Assembly (NCBI GenBank): GCA_937877535.1
Contig: CALFJF010000015.1
Span: forward strand, 1-23,552
DNA from: an uncultured Treponema sp.
GTDB taxonomy: Bacteria > Spirochaetota > Spirochaetia > Treponematales > Treponemataceae
DNA: 23,552 nucleotides
Direction: 5' to 3'
Position 1 is the stretch's first letter; each line of letters opens with the position of its first letter. Shown piece after piece: positions 1 to 6,849 of this stretch. Position numbers and translations under genes: made by a program. A model generated the notes under the pieces. The model was not told the DNA's origin, ran no database searches, and saw only the letters and a program-made list of their open reading frames with translations.

Positions 1-136
1 CTGGAAAGAGTGACGACATAAATTGCGCGATTGGGTACGGCGTGAAATACTGACCGAACGCTTCCTTATGACTTAGGGAAGTTTCAACAGCATAAGACAT
101 TCGCTCTTTTTCCAATGTTTCCGCAAGGGCAATCAT
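1..136 (-). CDS. N6-adenine DNA methyltransferase, N-terminal fragment (gamma class, Eco57I/BsuBI-like), cut by window edge
   Basis: A leftward reading frame opens at the ATG at 136-134 and stays open to the window edge (45 codons). Its translation contains EAFGQYFTPYPIAQFMSSLF. That is the FGQ-[FY]-FTP...IA-FM signature found just before the SAM-binding motif in gamma-class N6-adenine methyltransferases of the Eco57I/TaqI/BsuBI type. The catalytic NPPY motif would lie outside the window. An in-frame TTG at 172 would add 12 codons, and no clear ribosome site supports either start. An extended -10 (TGG-TATAAT) lies upstream on this strand. It is divergent from the aldo/keto reductase gene. The class assignment rests on this one motif; a BsuBI/PstI-type methyltransferase is one possible identity. 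The partner nuclease, if any, is not visible. Confidence 0.6.
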   Translation of the reverse strand, partial: MIALAETLEKERMSYAVETSLSHKEAFGQYFTPYPIAQFMSSLFP

Positions 137-176
137 AAAACCAAATATATCATACTTTTCTATGCCTTTCAAGCAT

Positions 177-228
177 ATTATACCATAGAAACAAAGTATT
201 TGCTATCCTCTTTCCGCTCCGCTATCAT
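177..228. promoter_or_regulatory. Overlapping divergent promoters
   Basis: On the minus strand TATAAT occupies 182-177, preceded by TGG (an extended -10), with a weak -35 at 205-200; it would drive the leftward methyltransferase. On the plus strand TTGCTA at 200-205, a 17-bp spacer and TATCAT at 223-228 fit a sigma-70 promoter for the aldo/keto reductase. The two -35 regions coincide, so the promoters may compete for polymerase. Confidence 0.45.
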
Positions 229-277
229 AAAGACATGCCGAAAGGCAAAATCACTTTCAGAATAAGGAGATTTCATT

Positions 278-1228
278 ATGGCGAATGATACGGGCATCAC
301 GCTTCCGAAAATCGCGCTCGGCGCATGGGCGTGGGGCAATGACGGCACTTTCGGCGGGGAGACCACGGCGGAAACGCTCCGCCCCATTTTTGACGCGGCC
401 ATGAAGAGCGGTCTGAACCTGTGGGACACCGCCTTTGCCTACGGAATGGGAACGAGCGAGAAAGTGCTCGCGGGATTCCTCAAAGGCCAGCCGCGCGATT
501 CGTTCCTCGTGTCCGACAAATTCACGCCGCAGTGCGTTTCGGAAAAGTCCCCGGCGGCGTTCAAGGGCATGGTTGAGATGCAGCTCTCCCTGATGGGCCT
601 CGACCGCTTTGACATCTACTGGATTCACAATGTGGTGGACGCTCCGTTCTGGATAGAGGAACTTGCGAAGTATTTTGAGGGCAAGGAGAACGCCCCGCTC
701 ATCGGCGTGTCGAACCACAACCTTGCGGAAATCAGGCAGGCGGACAAAATCCTCAAAAAGCACGGACTCAGGCTTTCCGCCGTGCAGAACCATTACAGCC
801 TCATCAACCGCTCGTCGGAACGCTCAGGCATCCTCGGCTGGTGCAAGGAAAACGGCGTGACCTTCTTCTCGTACATGGTGCTGGAGCAGGGCGCGCTTTC
901 GGGCAGGTACGACACCGCCCACCCGATGCCCGCAGGAAGCGCACGCGCGGACACCTACAATCCCGTGCTTGACAAGCTGGAAGTCCTGAACGCGAAACTG
1001 AGGGGCATCGCGGAAAAGCACGGCGTGGAGGCGGCGCAGATTCCCGTCGCATGGGCAATCGCAAAGGGAACGCTCCCGATTGTCGGCGTGACGAAGACAA
1101 AGCATGTGGACGATGCGGCAAAGGCGGCGGCGGTCTCGCTCACGGCGGAAGAAATCGCGGAGCTTGAAGAGACGGCTGAAAGGCTGAACATCAACGCAAT
1201 CAGATTCTGGGAAAAGGAGATGCGATAA
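278..1228 (+). CDS. Aldo/keto reductase family oxidoreductase
   Basis: A 316-residue protein of normal length for a single-domain NAD(P)H-dependent aldo/keto reductase (TIM barrel, cytosolic). The catalytic tetrad is visible: Asp50 and Tyr55 in LWDTAFAYG, Lys81 in VSDKF and His117 in YWIHNV. A phosphate-binding segment near the C-terminus (ending GVTKTKHVDD) fits cofactor binding. The start is fixed by AAGGAG at 264-269, eight bases before the ATG. The substrate cannot be told from sequence. It is followed by a flavin reductase family gene in the same direction with about 100 bp between them, so the two may be cotranscribed. Both are redox enzymes lying between restriction-modification genes. 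Confidence 0.88.
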   Translation: MANDTGITLPKIALGAWAWGNDGTFGGETTAETLRPIFDAAMKSGLNLWDTAFAYGMGTSEKVLAGFLKGQPRDSFLVSDKFTPQCVSEKSPAAFKGMVEMQLSLMGLDRFDIYWIHNVVDAPFWIEELAKYFEGKENAPLIGVSNHNLAEIRQADKILKKHGLRLSAVQNHYSLINRSSERSGILGWCKENGVTFFSYMVLEQGALSGRYDTAHPMPAGSARADTYNPVLDKLEVLNAKLRGIAEKHGVEAAQIPVAWAIAKGTLPIVGVTKTKHVDDAAKAAAVSLTAEEIAELEETAERLNINAIRFWEKEMR

Positions 1229-1280
1229 AAAAATACTTCCGTGCATTTTTTTATCGCCAAGTTGCGCTGCAACCTGTATA

Positions 1281-1298
1281 TGCGCCATCCGTGGCGCA
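1281..1298. repeat. Small hairpin in the gap between oxidoreductase genes
   Basis: TGCGCCA at 1281-1287 and TGGCGCA at 1292-1298 pair around a TCCG loop. No T tract follows, so it does not look like a Rho-independent terminator. It may be a dispersed palindromic repeat or an mRNA-stabilising stem within a two-gene transcript. Confidence 0.4.
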
Positions 1299-1329
1299 CC
1301 GCTAACGCGGAGTTTAAGGAGATGAAATA

Positions 1330-1872
1330 ATGAAGAAGAACATCGGTGCAACACTGGCATTGTATCCCGCGCCCGTCATCGTGGTGGGCGCTATGGTGGC
1401 GGGGAAGCCCACATGGACGCTCGCGGCTCACGCGGGGACGGTGGCGCACTCGCACCTGATGGTGTCGCTCGTAAAGGCGCATTACATCAACAAGGGAATC
1501 CGCGAGACAAAGCGGCTGTCGGTGAATGTGGTGGACGAAAGCTGGCTTTCCGAAGCCGACCGCATGGGAACGACGAGCGGAAACAAGACCGACAAGTCGG
1601 AGGCGTTCGCCTACACGCCCGGCGAAAACGGCGCGCCGCTCATCGACAAGGCGAAGGTCTCGATTGAATGTGAGGTTGACGGAAACTACGAGCTGGACAA
1701 CTTCGACAACTTCATCTGCAAAATCCTTGCGACCTACGCCGACGAGGGCATATTGACCGAGGCGGGAAAAATCAGCTACCACACATTCAAGCCCGTGCTG
1801 TTCGAGTTCCCCACCTACGAATATTTCGTGACCGGCGGCAAGGTCGGCGACTGCGGGAAGATGAACAAGTAA
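1330..1872 (+). CDS. Flavin reductase family protein (FMN-binding split barrel)
   Basis: A 180-residue protein resembling the flavin reductase-like, FMN-binding split-barrel family. It has an N-terminal stretch typical of that fold (YPAPVIVVGAMVAGKPTW), a central segment on entering and binding flavin (RETKRLSVNVVDESW), and a C-terminal FEFPTYEYFVTGGKVGDCGK tail common in anaerobe members. Such proteins bind FMN and transfer electrons from NAD(P)H or a partner; the substrate is unknown. AAGGAG at 1316-1321 gives an eight-base spacing to the ATG. It lies downstream of the aldo/keto reductase gene and is probably cotranscribed with it. The family call is fairly secure, the physiological role is not. 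Confidence 0.8.
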   Translation: MKKNIGATLALYPAPVIVVGAMVAGKPTWTLAAHAGTVAHSHLMVSLVKAHYINKGIRETKRLSVNVVDESWLSEADRMGTTSGNKTDKSEAFAYTPGENGAPLIDKAKVSIECEVDGNYELDNFDNFICKILATYADEGILTEAGKISYHTFKPVLFEFPTYEYFVTGGKVGDCGKMNK

Positions 1873-1892
1873 ACGAGAATGCGCCCCTCTGC

Positions 1893-1945
1893 GGGGGCAA
1901 CGCCCCCTCAATTGATTCAGAAAAACACATATTTTTCCGAAAAAT
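1893..1945. terminator. GC hairpin and AT palindrome after the flavin reductase gene
   Basis: GGGGGC (1893-1898) pairs with GCCCCC (1902-1907) around AAC. A second palindrome, ATTTTTCCGAAAAAT, follows at 1931-1945. The first stem is strong but lacks a proper T tract, so termination is plausible rather than certain. Confidence 0.35.
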
Positions 1946-1964
1946 AAATCAGAGGTGGCTTTTT

Positions 1965-2570
1965 ATGACAAGACGATTCAATATTCATGGCGATAATATT
2001 GTAGAATGTGAACGAGCATTCAGACTTTGCAGAAAAGCCCTGAATATTGAGCATACCGAAATCAACAAAACCGCAAGCGTATTCTGCCCGTCATTCACCG
2101 CTTCCAATTCAGAAAACACCTTTGAATTCACTTTCTTTCCCGGTTACGGTCGATGGAATTCCAACATTCTCCGCCTCATACAAAACACGCAGAAATCGCT
2201 CCGAGAAGCACCCGATGTCTTGATAACGGAAGTCGAGAACGGCAAGGAAACGCCGCTTGTCGCAATCGAATACTGCGGCGCATTGGCGGCGGGCAATCAA
2301 GCGTGGCAGAGAAGCGGGCGAGGATATTCTGCGGGAATGAGCAAAATTCCGTACCTGTATGTCGCGGAAATCGGCGGATTTGAACTAGACACGAACACCC
2401 GCGAGCGCAAAGCGGCTCGGCTTCCGAATGCCGTCGTTCCGTTCAGTTATCTGACCTACTCGCACGAAAATTCGCCCGTCCTTCCGATTTACGAGCGGAG
2501 CGCGGGAACTGACGATTTGACAAAAGACATCTACAAGAATGTATTTGCCGAAAATGAGCTTGCGAGTTGA
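1965..2570 (+). CDS. Restriction-endonuclease-like protein, probably truncated
   Basis: A 201-residue protein opening with FNIHGDNIVECERA. A possible PD-(D/E)XK-like core follows: Asp84 in APDVLITEV and Glu102 in VAIEYCGAL, then AGNQAWQRSGRGYS. I recognise the general look of an uncharacterised restriction-enzyme-like family but cannot name it. My recollection is that relatives are considerably longer, with this as their N-terminal part; that is not proven here. The frame ends at 2570, and the promoter and start of the next gene follow at once, leaving no room for a displaced C-terminus. The ATG follows GAGGTGG. The location, just ahead of a HindIII-type pair, fits a decayed older system. It could also be a natural short protein. 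Confidence 0.5.
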   Translation: MTRRFNIHGDNIVECERAFRLCRKALNIEHTEINKTASVFCPSFTASNSENTFEFTFFPGYGRWNSNILRLIQNTQKSLREAPDVLITEVENGKETPLVAIEYCGALAAGNQAWQRSGRGYSAGMSKIPYLYVAEIGGFELDTNTRERKAARLPNAVVPFSYLTYSHENSPVLPIYERSAGTDDLTKDIYKNVFAENELAS

Positions 2571-2595
2571 AAATTCTCAAAATCTGTGCTATATT
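2567..2595 (+). promoter_or_regulatory. Promoter of the HindIII-type methyltransferase/endonuclease pair
   Basis: TTGAAA at 2567-2572, a 17-bp spacer, and TATATT at 2590-2595 preceded by TGC (extended -10). The -35 overlaps the stop codon of the preceding gene. The predicted transcription start near 2602 leaves a leader of about 10 nt that contains AGGAG. Confidence 0.6.
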
Positions 2596-2612
2596 CCCTT
2601 ATAGGAGATTTT

Positions 2613-3569
2613 ATGGAAGTAAACAAAATATTCAATGGTGATTCCGTAGAATTAGTCAAACACTTTGATGATAATACCTTCCATCTCATTTTGAGCGATA
2701 TTCCCTATGGAATCAGCTACGACAGTTGGGATGTGCTTCATAGCAACACGAATTCGGCTCTTTTGGGAACAAGCCCAGCGCAGGAAAAGGCGGGCGGCAT
2801 TTTTAAGTCGCGTGGAAAGCCGCTTAACGGCTGGTCAGAAGCCGACAAGCAGATTTCAAAAGAATATTATGATTGGTGTCTTTCTTGGGCAGGGGAATGG
2901 CTTAGAATTGCAAAGCCCGGTGCATCGGTTTTCATTTTTGCGGGCAGACGAATGGCGCATCGCTGTATCTGTGCGCTCGAAGACAGTGGTTTTATATTCA
3001 AGGACATGATAGCGTGGAAAAAAGATTCCGCCCCCCACCGTGCACAGCGGGTCGGCATTGTGTATGAGAGGCGCGGAGACACAAAAAATGCGGAAAAATG
3101 GGAAGGCTGGCGGCTGGGCAATCTCCGCCCCGTGTTTGAGCCTGTCCTTTGGTTCATGAAACCGTACAAAATAGGCGGCACATTGGCAGACAATATCAGG
3201 GATTACGGTGTTGGCGCGTTCAACGATACTGCTTGGAAAAAGTATGTCTCCGACTCATCGAATACAATTCACATTCATTCAGAAAAAACAGACCATGGGC
3301 TTCACCCAACACAAAAACCCATTGCCCTTCTTGAAGCATTGATTGAACTTACGACGCAGGAAAATCAGATTGTCCTCGACCCGTTCTGCGGCAGCGGCTC
3401 AACTTTGGTAGCTGCAAAGCATCTAAACCGCCAGTTTGTTGGAATCGAAAAGAACAAAGAGTTCTTTGAAGTCGCACAGAAGCGAGTAACAGGTTTTGTA
3501 TCAACTGAAATTTCTGAAACGAACATCTATTCAGAACTTGACTTGTTTGGCGAAAGATTGCGGGCATAA
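2613..3569 (+). CDS. N6-adenine DNA methyltransferase, M.HindIII-like (beta class)
   Basis: 318 residues. The catalytic motif comes first (SDIPYGISYDSWD, residues 28-40) and the SAM-binding motif last (VLDPFCGSGSTLVAAK), the order of beta-class amino-methyltransferases. The HPTQKP signature is also present. The partner gene 3 bp downstream is a HindIII-type nuclease, so this enzyme presumably protects AAGCTT by methylating adenine. The ATG at 2613 is chosen over an in-frame GTG at 2586 because AGGAG at 2602-2606 is correctly spaced and the promoter -10 covers the GTG region. The catalytic tetrapeptide reads DIPY rather than the usual DPPY. The rest of the protein is intact, so I take this as a family variant rather than inactivation. 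Confidence 0.88.
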   Translation: MEVNKIFNGDSVELVKHFDDNTFHLILSDIPYGISYDSWDVLHSNTNSALLGTSPAQEKAGGIFKSRGKPLNGWSEADKQISKEYYDWCLSWAGEWLRIAKPGASVFIFAGRRMAHRCICALEDSGFIFKDMIAWKKDSAPHRAQRVGIVYERRGDTKNAEKWEGWRLGNLRPVFEPVLWFMKPYKIGGTLADNIRDYGVGAFNDTAWKKYVSDSSNTIHIHSEKTDHGLHPTQKPIALLEALIELTTQENQIVLDPFCGSGSTLVAAKHLNRQFVGIEKNKEFFEVAQKRVTGFVSTEISETNIYSELDLFGERLRA

Positions 3570-3572
3570 CAG

Positions 3573-4532
3573 ATGGACTATTTCTTTTTCGTAAAAAACT
3601 TTGTCGATGAAGCGGCTGATAATGCAAGGATTGCAGGAAAGACAATCGACACTGATACCGTCGCAAAAGAGTTTCAGCGTACATTGAAAAATGCTTTTAC
3701 CGATGCACAGTTTTCCGTTCTGCTTATGACAACGGGCTTCATCCCAGATTTGTATGCAAATGATTCTTCGGAGGAAACGCTTTATTCAAAATTGGTGGAA
3801 GTTCTTGTGTGCGAATGGGCGGACAGGATGGGCTTTTCGGGCGAGTATGTCAAACAAAAGGCAAGTTTTGAAGATGTTACCATACGGCTGGAATCTTCCG
3901 TCATCGTCTGCGATGCAAAATCGTTCAGGCTTGGAAGGAGTCAGGCAGCCCCGAATGTGAAGGACTTCCTAAAGTTAGAAGACATTCGCAAGTGGCTTGC
4001 CCGACACCCAAACAAATTGGGTGGACTGGTAGCGTATCCAGACACGCACGAGTGGGCAACTTCAAGCGATGCATACCAATATTGCAGCACGAAAGACGCA
4101 CCAACGGTTATGCTTCCTTATAAATACCTTGCTCTTCTGCTGAATTTCAAAGAGGACTATGATACCTCAAACCTGAGAAAGCTTTGGGATTATGAACGAA
4201 TTTTTCCCGAACCGCTCAAAAAGACAATGGCGGGCGGAAACAAAAAACAGTATTGGGAAGCTATAAATAGAGAAATTGTATCAATCACAAGAATTCGTCC
4301 AAAAGATTTTGAGGATTTTCTTTATTGCGCAGATATGAAAATCAATGAATGTGTCAAAGCGAATCTTCAGCTTTTGATTGACAAGCGGAATGAACTTGTA
4401 AAAACAATACGGCAAGAAGTGGATTCTCTCGATGCTGCTCAATTACGCGAAAGCCTTTCCGAATTCCGCATAAAGTCAGAAACCAAAATCATCGACAGCC
4501 TTATTGGAAGAATTCAGGAATTCAGATTGTAG
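3573..4532 (+). CDS. Type II restriction endonuclease, HindIII family
   Basis: 319 residues, close to R.HindIII (300). The block DAKSFRLGR (Asp114, Lys116) corresponds to DAKSFRLSR of R.HindIII and supplies the D-x-K part of the nuclease active site. Other shared blocks are the E-x-L-[FY]-SK segment near residue 70, KDF.....I.KW after the active site, and a hydrophobic YLALLLNF matching HLAILLQL. The start lies 3 bp after the methyltransferase stop with no good ribosome site of its own, so translation is probably coupled; that would let methylase be made first. The predicted target is AAGCTT, by family inference. The gene ends 2 bp from the stop of the convergent Dam-like methyltransferase gene. 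The family is confident; the exact specificity is not tested. Confidence 0.88.
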   Translation: MDYFFFVKNFVDEAADNARIAGKTIDTDTVAKEFQRTLKNAFTDAQFSVLLMTTGFIPDLYANDSSEETLYSKLVEVLVCEWADRMGFSGEYVKQKASFEDVTIRLESSVIVCDAKSFRLGRSQAAPNVKDFLKLEDIRKWLARHPNKLGGLVAYPDTHEWATSSDAYQYCSTKDAPTVMLPYKYLALLLNFKEDYDTSNLRKLWDYERIFPEPLKKTMAGGNKKQYWEAINREIVSITRIRPKDFEDFLYCADMKINECVKANLQLLIDKRNELVKTIRQEVDSLDAAQLRESLSEFRIKSETKIIDSLIGRIQEFRL

Positions 4533-4534
4533 AA

Positions 4535-5401
4535 CTAAAAGTTGACATACAGCGATTCCGTCACTTCCTCTTTCTTTGCGTTCAGAATCTTGCTCACGGC
4601 TGAGTTTCCGTTTGAGAGCGACAACTTGCGCTTGTACAGTTCCTTTGGCATATCAGAAAAATAGCTTGTACCTGCCCGTGAGCCGTCAAAGGATAAAGCC
4701 CAAGAAATGTTTTTTGAGTTCAGTTTGTCGAGTTCGGCAAAGAAATGCTGCAAGTCCAAGTCCTTGATGTAGCGGTTGTGGCTGTCGGCGTATGGCGGGT
4801 CAAAATACACAAAATCGCCTTCTTTTGCCTGTGAGAGCGTTCCCTCGTAGCTCTGGCATTCAAAGTCAACGCCTTTGATTCTTTCGTGCCAAATCCGCAC
4901 ATTCTTCGCGAACATTTCGGGCTTCATTCCCTGCCGTGAAAGATGGAACGAGTTGTTGAACTCGCCCGCGCCGTTGAAGCGGACAATTCCGTTCACGCAA
5001 GTCCGCATGATGAAGTTCAAGTCGAGCGGATTGTGGGTCTTGTTGAATCGCGCTCGGCAATCATAAAAAACTTTCGGAAGTCCGTCAGCATTTTTTATGT
5101 GGTTTAATTGAAGTTCCTTGTATTCGACATTGAGCGCGTTCCACTTTTCCGTGTAGTCTAAAATCACTTCTTCGGGGTTTGATTGAATCAATTTCCAAAG
5201 CGCAATCAGCGGCTCGTAGATGTCGGAAGCGACCGCCCCCTTGTGCGCGAACAGAAAAAGCAACGCACCGCCGCCCAAAAACGGCTCAAAGTAGCGGTTG
5301 TACGATTTTGCCTCGCGAGCGATGAGCGGGGCTTGCTTCCGTTTGCTCCCCGTCCACTTTATGAGCGAAGGAATTGTTTTGTCATTCGCTGGCATACACA
5401 T
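4535..5401 (-). CDS. Dam-like N6-adenine DNA methyltransferase (alpha class, D12)
   Basis: 288 residues with the alpha-class order: an N-terminal SAM-contact block IKWTGSKRKQ (14-23), motif I YFEPFLGGGALLF (37-49), and a late catalytic DPPY (201-204) in DFVYFDPPYADSH. The domain between motifs I and IV is of the size used for target recognition in Dam/DpnM-type enzymes. The start at 5401 follows AAGGAG seven bases away and lies two bases after the stop of the beta-class methyltransferase, so the two are one operon. Paired alpha and beta N6-adenine methyltransferases are known from DpnII-type (GATC) and from asymmetric-site systems. No nuclease follows: the operon runs tail to tail into the HindIII-type gene. 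Target sequence unknown. Confidence 0.82.
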   Translation of the reverse strand: MCMPANDKTIPSLIKWTGSKRKQAPLIAREAKSYNRYFEPFLGGGALLFLFAHKGAVASDIYEPLIALWKLIQSNPEEVILDYTEKWNALNVEYKELQLNHIKNADGLPKVFYDCRARFNKTHNPLDLNFIMRTCVNGIVRFNGAGEFNNSFHLSRQGMKPEMFAKNVRIWHERIKGVDFECQSYEGTLSQAKEGDFVYFDPPYADSHNRYIKDLDLQHFFAELDKLNSKNISWALSFDGSRAGTSYFSDMPKELYKRKLSLSNGNSAVSKILNAKKEEVTESLYVNF

Positions 5402-5403
5402 TT

Positions 5404-6267
5404 TTACGCTCCTTCGCTTTCAGAAAAAAGCGGCAAACTGTCATCGCAATGCCGCAACCGCTCGTTTGCAATCGTGATGTACTCATCTTCAAGCTCAAAA
5501 CCCACATAGTGCAATCCGCTCATCTTTGCGGCTACGCAATCCGTTCCGCTGCCGACAAACGGAACAAGAACCGTGCCGCCTTGCTTTGCGGAAATGTCGA
5601 GCATACGCTTTATAAGTCTGACAGGCTTTTGCGTTGGGTGCTTTCCGTACGCAAGTTCCTCTTTTGCCTTGTTGTTCGGCACATCCCACACGGTGCGCAT
5701 CTGCTTTCCCGCTTGCTTTAGATTGTCCTCTGGAAACGAAAGCGACTTTGATTTTTCATAATCAAAATAATACTCCCGCTTTTTCGCCGTTCCCGTATGC
5801 CCCCACAAAATCGTCTCGTGGCTTGCCGTGAGCCGTCGCCCAGACAGGTTCGGAAAACTGTTGCGCTTGTACCAGACGATTTCGTTGATGATTTCGATGC
5901 CCTGCAACTGCAAGATGAAGTTTATGATGCCGATGTTGTGGTAAGTTCCGTGAATCCAAAAAGAGCCAGTCGGCTTCACAAGCCGCTTGACTTCGCCAAT
6001 CCACGCCGAACAGAAATTGAAGTATTCGATGAGTGGCATATTGTCCCAGTTTTCCATGACCTTAGACCAGTTCCCGCCAAAGCCAGCGAGTTTTTCCGAG
6101 TTGTCCCACGACCAGTTCCCGCCCGAACTGAGGTTGTACGGCGGGTCAACAATCGCGACATCAAATGAGTTTGGGGGAAGCTTTTTCATTTCTTCAATGC
6201 AATCGCCGTGAATGATTGTGTCAATGGGGAGAGGATTTTCTAATTCAAGTTCAAGACAATCAGCCAT
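5404..6267 (-). CDS. DpnA-like N6-adenine DNA methyltransferase (beta class)
   Basis: 287 residues. Catalytic DPPY (41-44) occurs early in IVDPPYNLSSGGNW, and the SAM motif VPFVGSGTDCVAAK (235-248) late, a beta-class order. The middle (SFWIHGTYHNIG...WYKRNSFPNLSGRRLT...HETILWG) and KHPTQKP resemble M.DpnA of the DpnII system. The usual Asp of DPFxGSG is Val here, which may be a subfamily feature. The ATG at 6267 overlaps the stop of the HTH gene by 8 bp and follows an AGGCGG-like site, so it is preferred to an upstream ATG at 6294 inside the HTH gene. The Dam-like gene follows 2 bp downstream. Target sequence unknown; GATC is only a guess by analogy. Confidence 0.83.
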   Translation of the reverse strand: MADCLELELENPLPIDTIIHGDCIEEMKKLPPNSFDVAIVDPPYNLSSGGNWSWDNSEKLAGFGGNWSKVMENWDNMPLIEYFNFCSAWIGEVKRLVKPTGSFWIHGTYHNIGIINFILQLQGIEIINEIVWYKRNSFPNLSGRRLTASHETILWGHTGTAKKREYYFDYEKSKSLSFPEDNLKQAGKQMRTVWDVPNNKAKEELAYGKHPTQKPVRLIKRMLDISAKQGGTVLVPFVGSGTDCVAAKMSGLHYVGFELEDEYITIANERLRHCDDSLPLFSESEGA

Positions 6268-6457
6268 TGTTACCGCCTTTCTGCAACTGCGCAAGGAACT
6301 TGTCGAGTTCGTCCTGGTCGTACATTCTGTATCCGTTGATTGGGTTTCTGACGGCTTTGAGTTTTCCGCTTTTGTCCCAATTTCTGAGCGTGAGAGGTGT
6401 AACGCCGATGTATTCAGCGGCTTGTGCGATTGTCATAAGATTCTGTAAATTCTTCAT
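6260..6457 (-). CDS. Small MerR-type helix-turn-helix protein
   Basis: 65 residues, essentially one winged-helix domain: MTIAQAAEYIGVTPLTLRNW (8-27) is the helix-turn-helix, and GKLKAVRNPINGYRMYDQDE the wing typical of MerR/excisionase-like proteins. There is no effector domain. It is the first gene of the leftward operon with two methyltransferases, overlapping the next gene by 8 bp, so it may control that operon in the manner of a C protein, although it is not of the classic C-protein family. A near-perfect promoter lies upstream, and the iteron array starts about 65 bp from its start codon, making the array a possible binding target. Ribosome site weak (AAGG). Function otherwise unproven. 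Confidence 0.78.
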   Translation of the reverse strand: MKNLQNLMTIAQAAEYIGVTPLTLRNWDKSGKLKAVRNPINGYRMYDQDELDKFLAQLQKGGNNG

Positions 6458-6479
6458 AAAGATTGATAAACCTTAATAA

Positions 6480-6508
6480 AGAATACTGTTTTGATGGCAT
6501 AATGTCAA
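6480..6508 (-). promoter_or_regulatory. Promoter of the HTH/methyltransferase operon
   Basis: On the minus strand TTGACA (6508-6503), a 17-bp spacer and TATTCT (6485-6480). The -35 matches the sigma-70 consensus perfectly. The predicted start near 6473 leaves a leader of about 16 nt. The first iteron is 14 bp upstream of this -35. Confidence 0.7.
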
Positions 6509-6521
6509 GAGAATGGGAAAG

Positions 6522-6772
6522 TACACCGTATCATTTCGTGCTTTTAGGCAACTTTCGCAAAATACAAAATGTATCGCCCCGATTCCGCCGATTTCCCGCA
6601 AAATACATCGTGTATCTCCCTGTTTTCGCATGAATCGGGCGAAGTACATGGTGTATTTCTTTCACCTGCCCGTTTTGGGCAAAATACATCATGTATCGCT
6701 TCCACCTCACGCAAATCTTCAAAATACACGATGTACTTTCTGGAATCCGTCAAAATCAAGATACATCGTATA
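6522..6772. repeat. Array of seven phased palindromic iterons (TACA-N3-TGTA)
   Basis: Seven 11-bp dyads start at 6522, 6563, 6604, 6645, 6685, 6725 and 6762. Core triplets are CCG, AAA, TCG, TGG, TCA, CGA and TCG. The five central copies keep perfect TACA/TGTA arms; the first has two and the last one mismatch. Most are preceded by AAAA and several are followed by TC, giving the unit a direction (consensus AAAATACATCGTGTATC). Start-to-start distances are 41, 41, 41, 40, 40 and 37 bp; the 23-24 bp between extended units is unrelated sequence. The period, not a multiple of 3, and open frames on both strands argue against coding. Spacing near four helical turns would put all dyads on one face of the DNA. 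It lies between two divergent promoters. Confidence 0.9.
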
Positions 6773-6778
6773 TTTTTC

Positions 6779-6807
6779 TTGCCGATATGTAATTTCTTCC
6801 ATATATT
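6779..6807 (+). promoter_or_regulatory. Promoter of the DUF6261-like gene
   Basis: TTGCCG at 6779-6784, 17-bp spacer, TATATT at 6802-6807. The predicted start is near 6814, giving a leader of about 36 nt. The last iteron ends 6 bp upstream of the -35, a position suited to an activator or repressor contacting polymerase. Confidence 0.55.
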
Positions 6808-6849
6808 TAAAGTATCTTCATAAAGTTTCAAAGAATGGAGGCAAAGTTT

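Noticed and set aside
6522..6772. CRISPR array
   Set aside because: The repeated unit is an 11-17 bp imperfect dyad, shorter and more variable than CRISPR repeats, and no cas gene is seen.
6522..6772. Integron attC sites or a transposon-end cluster
   Set aside because: No integrase or transposase is nearby, and the units are too short and lack attC core bulges.
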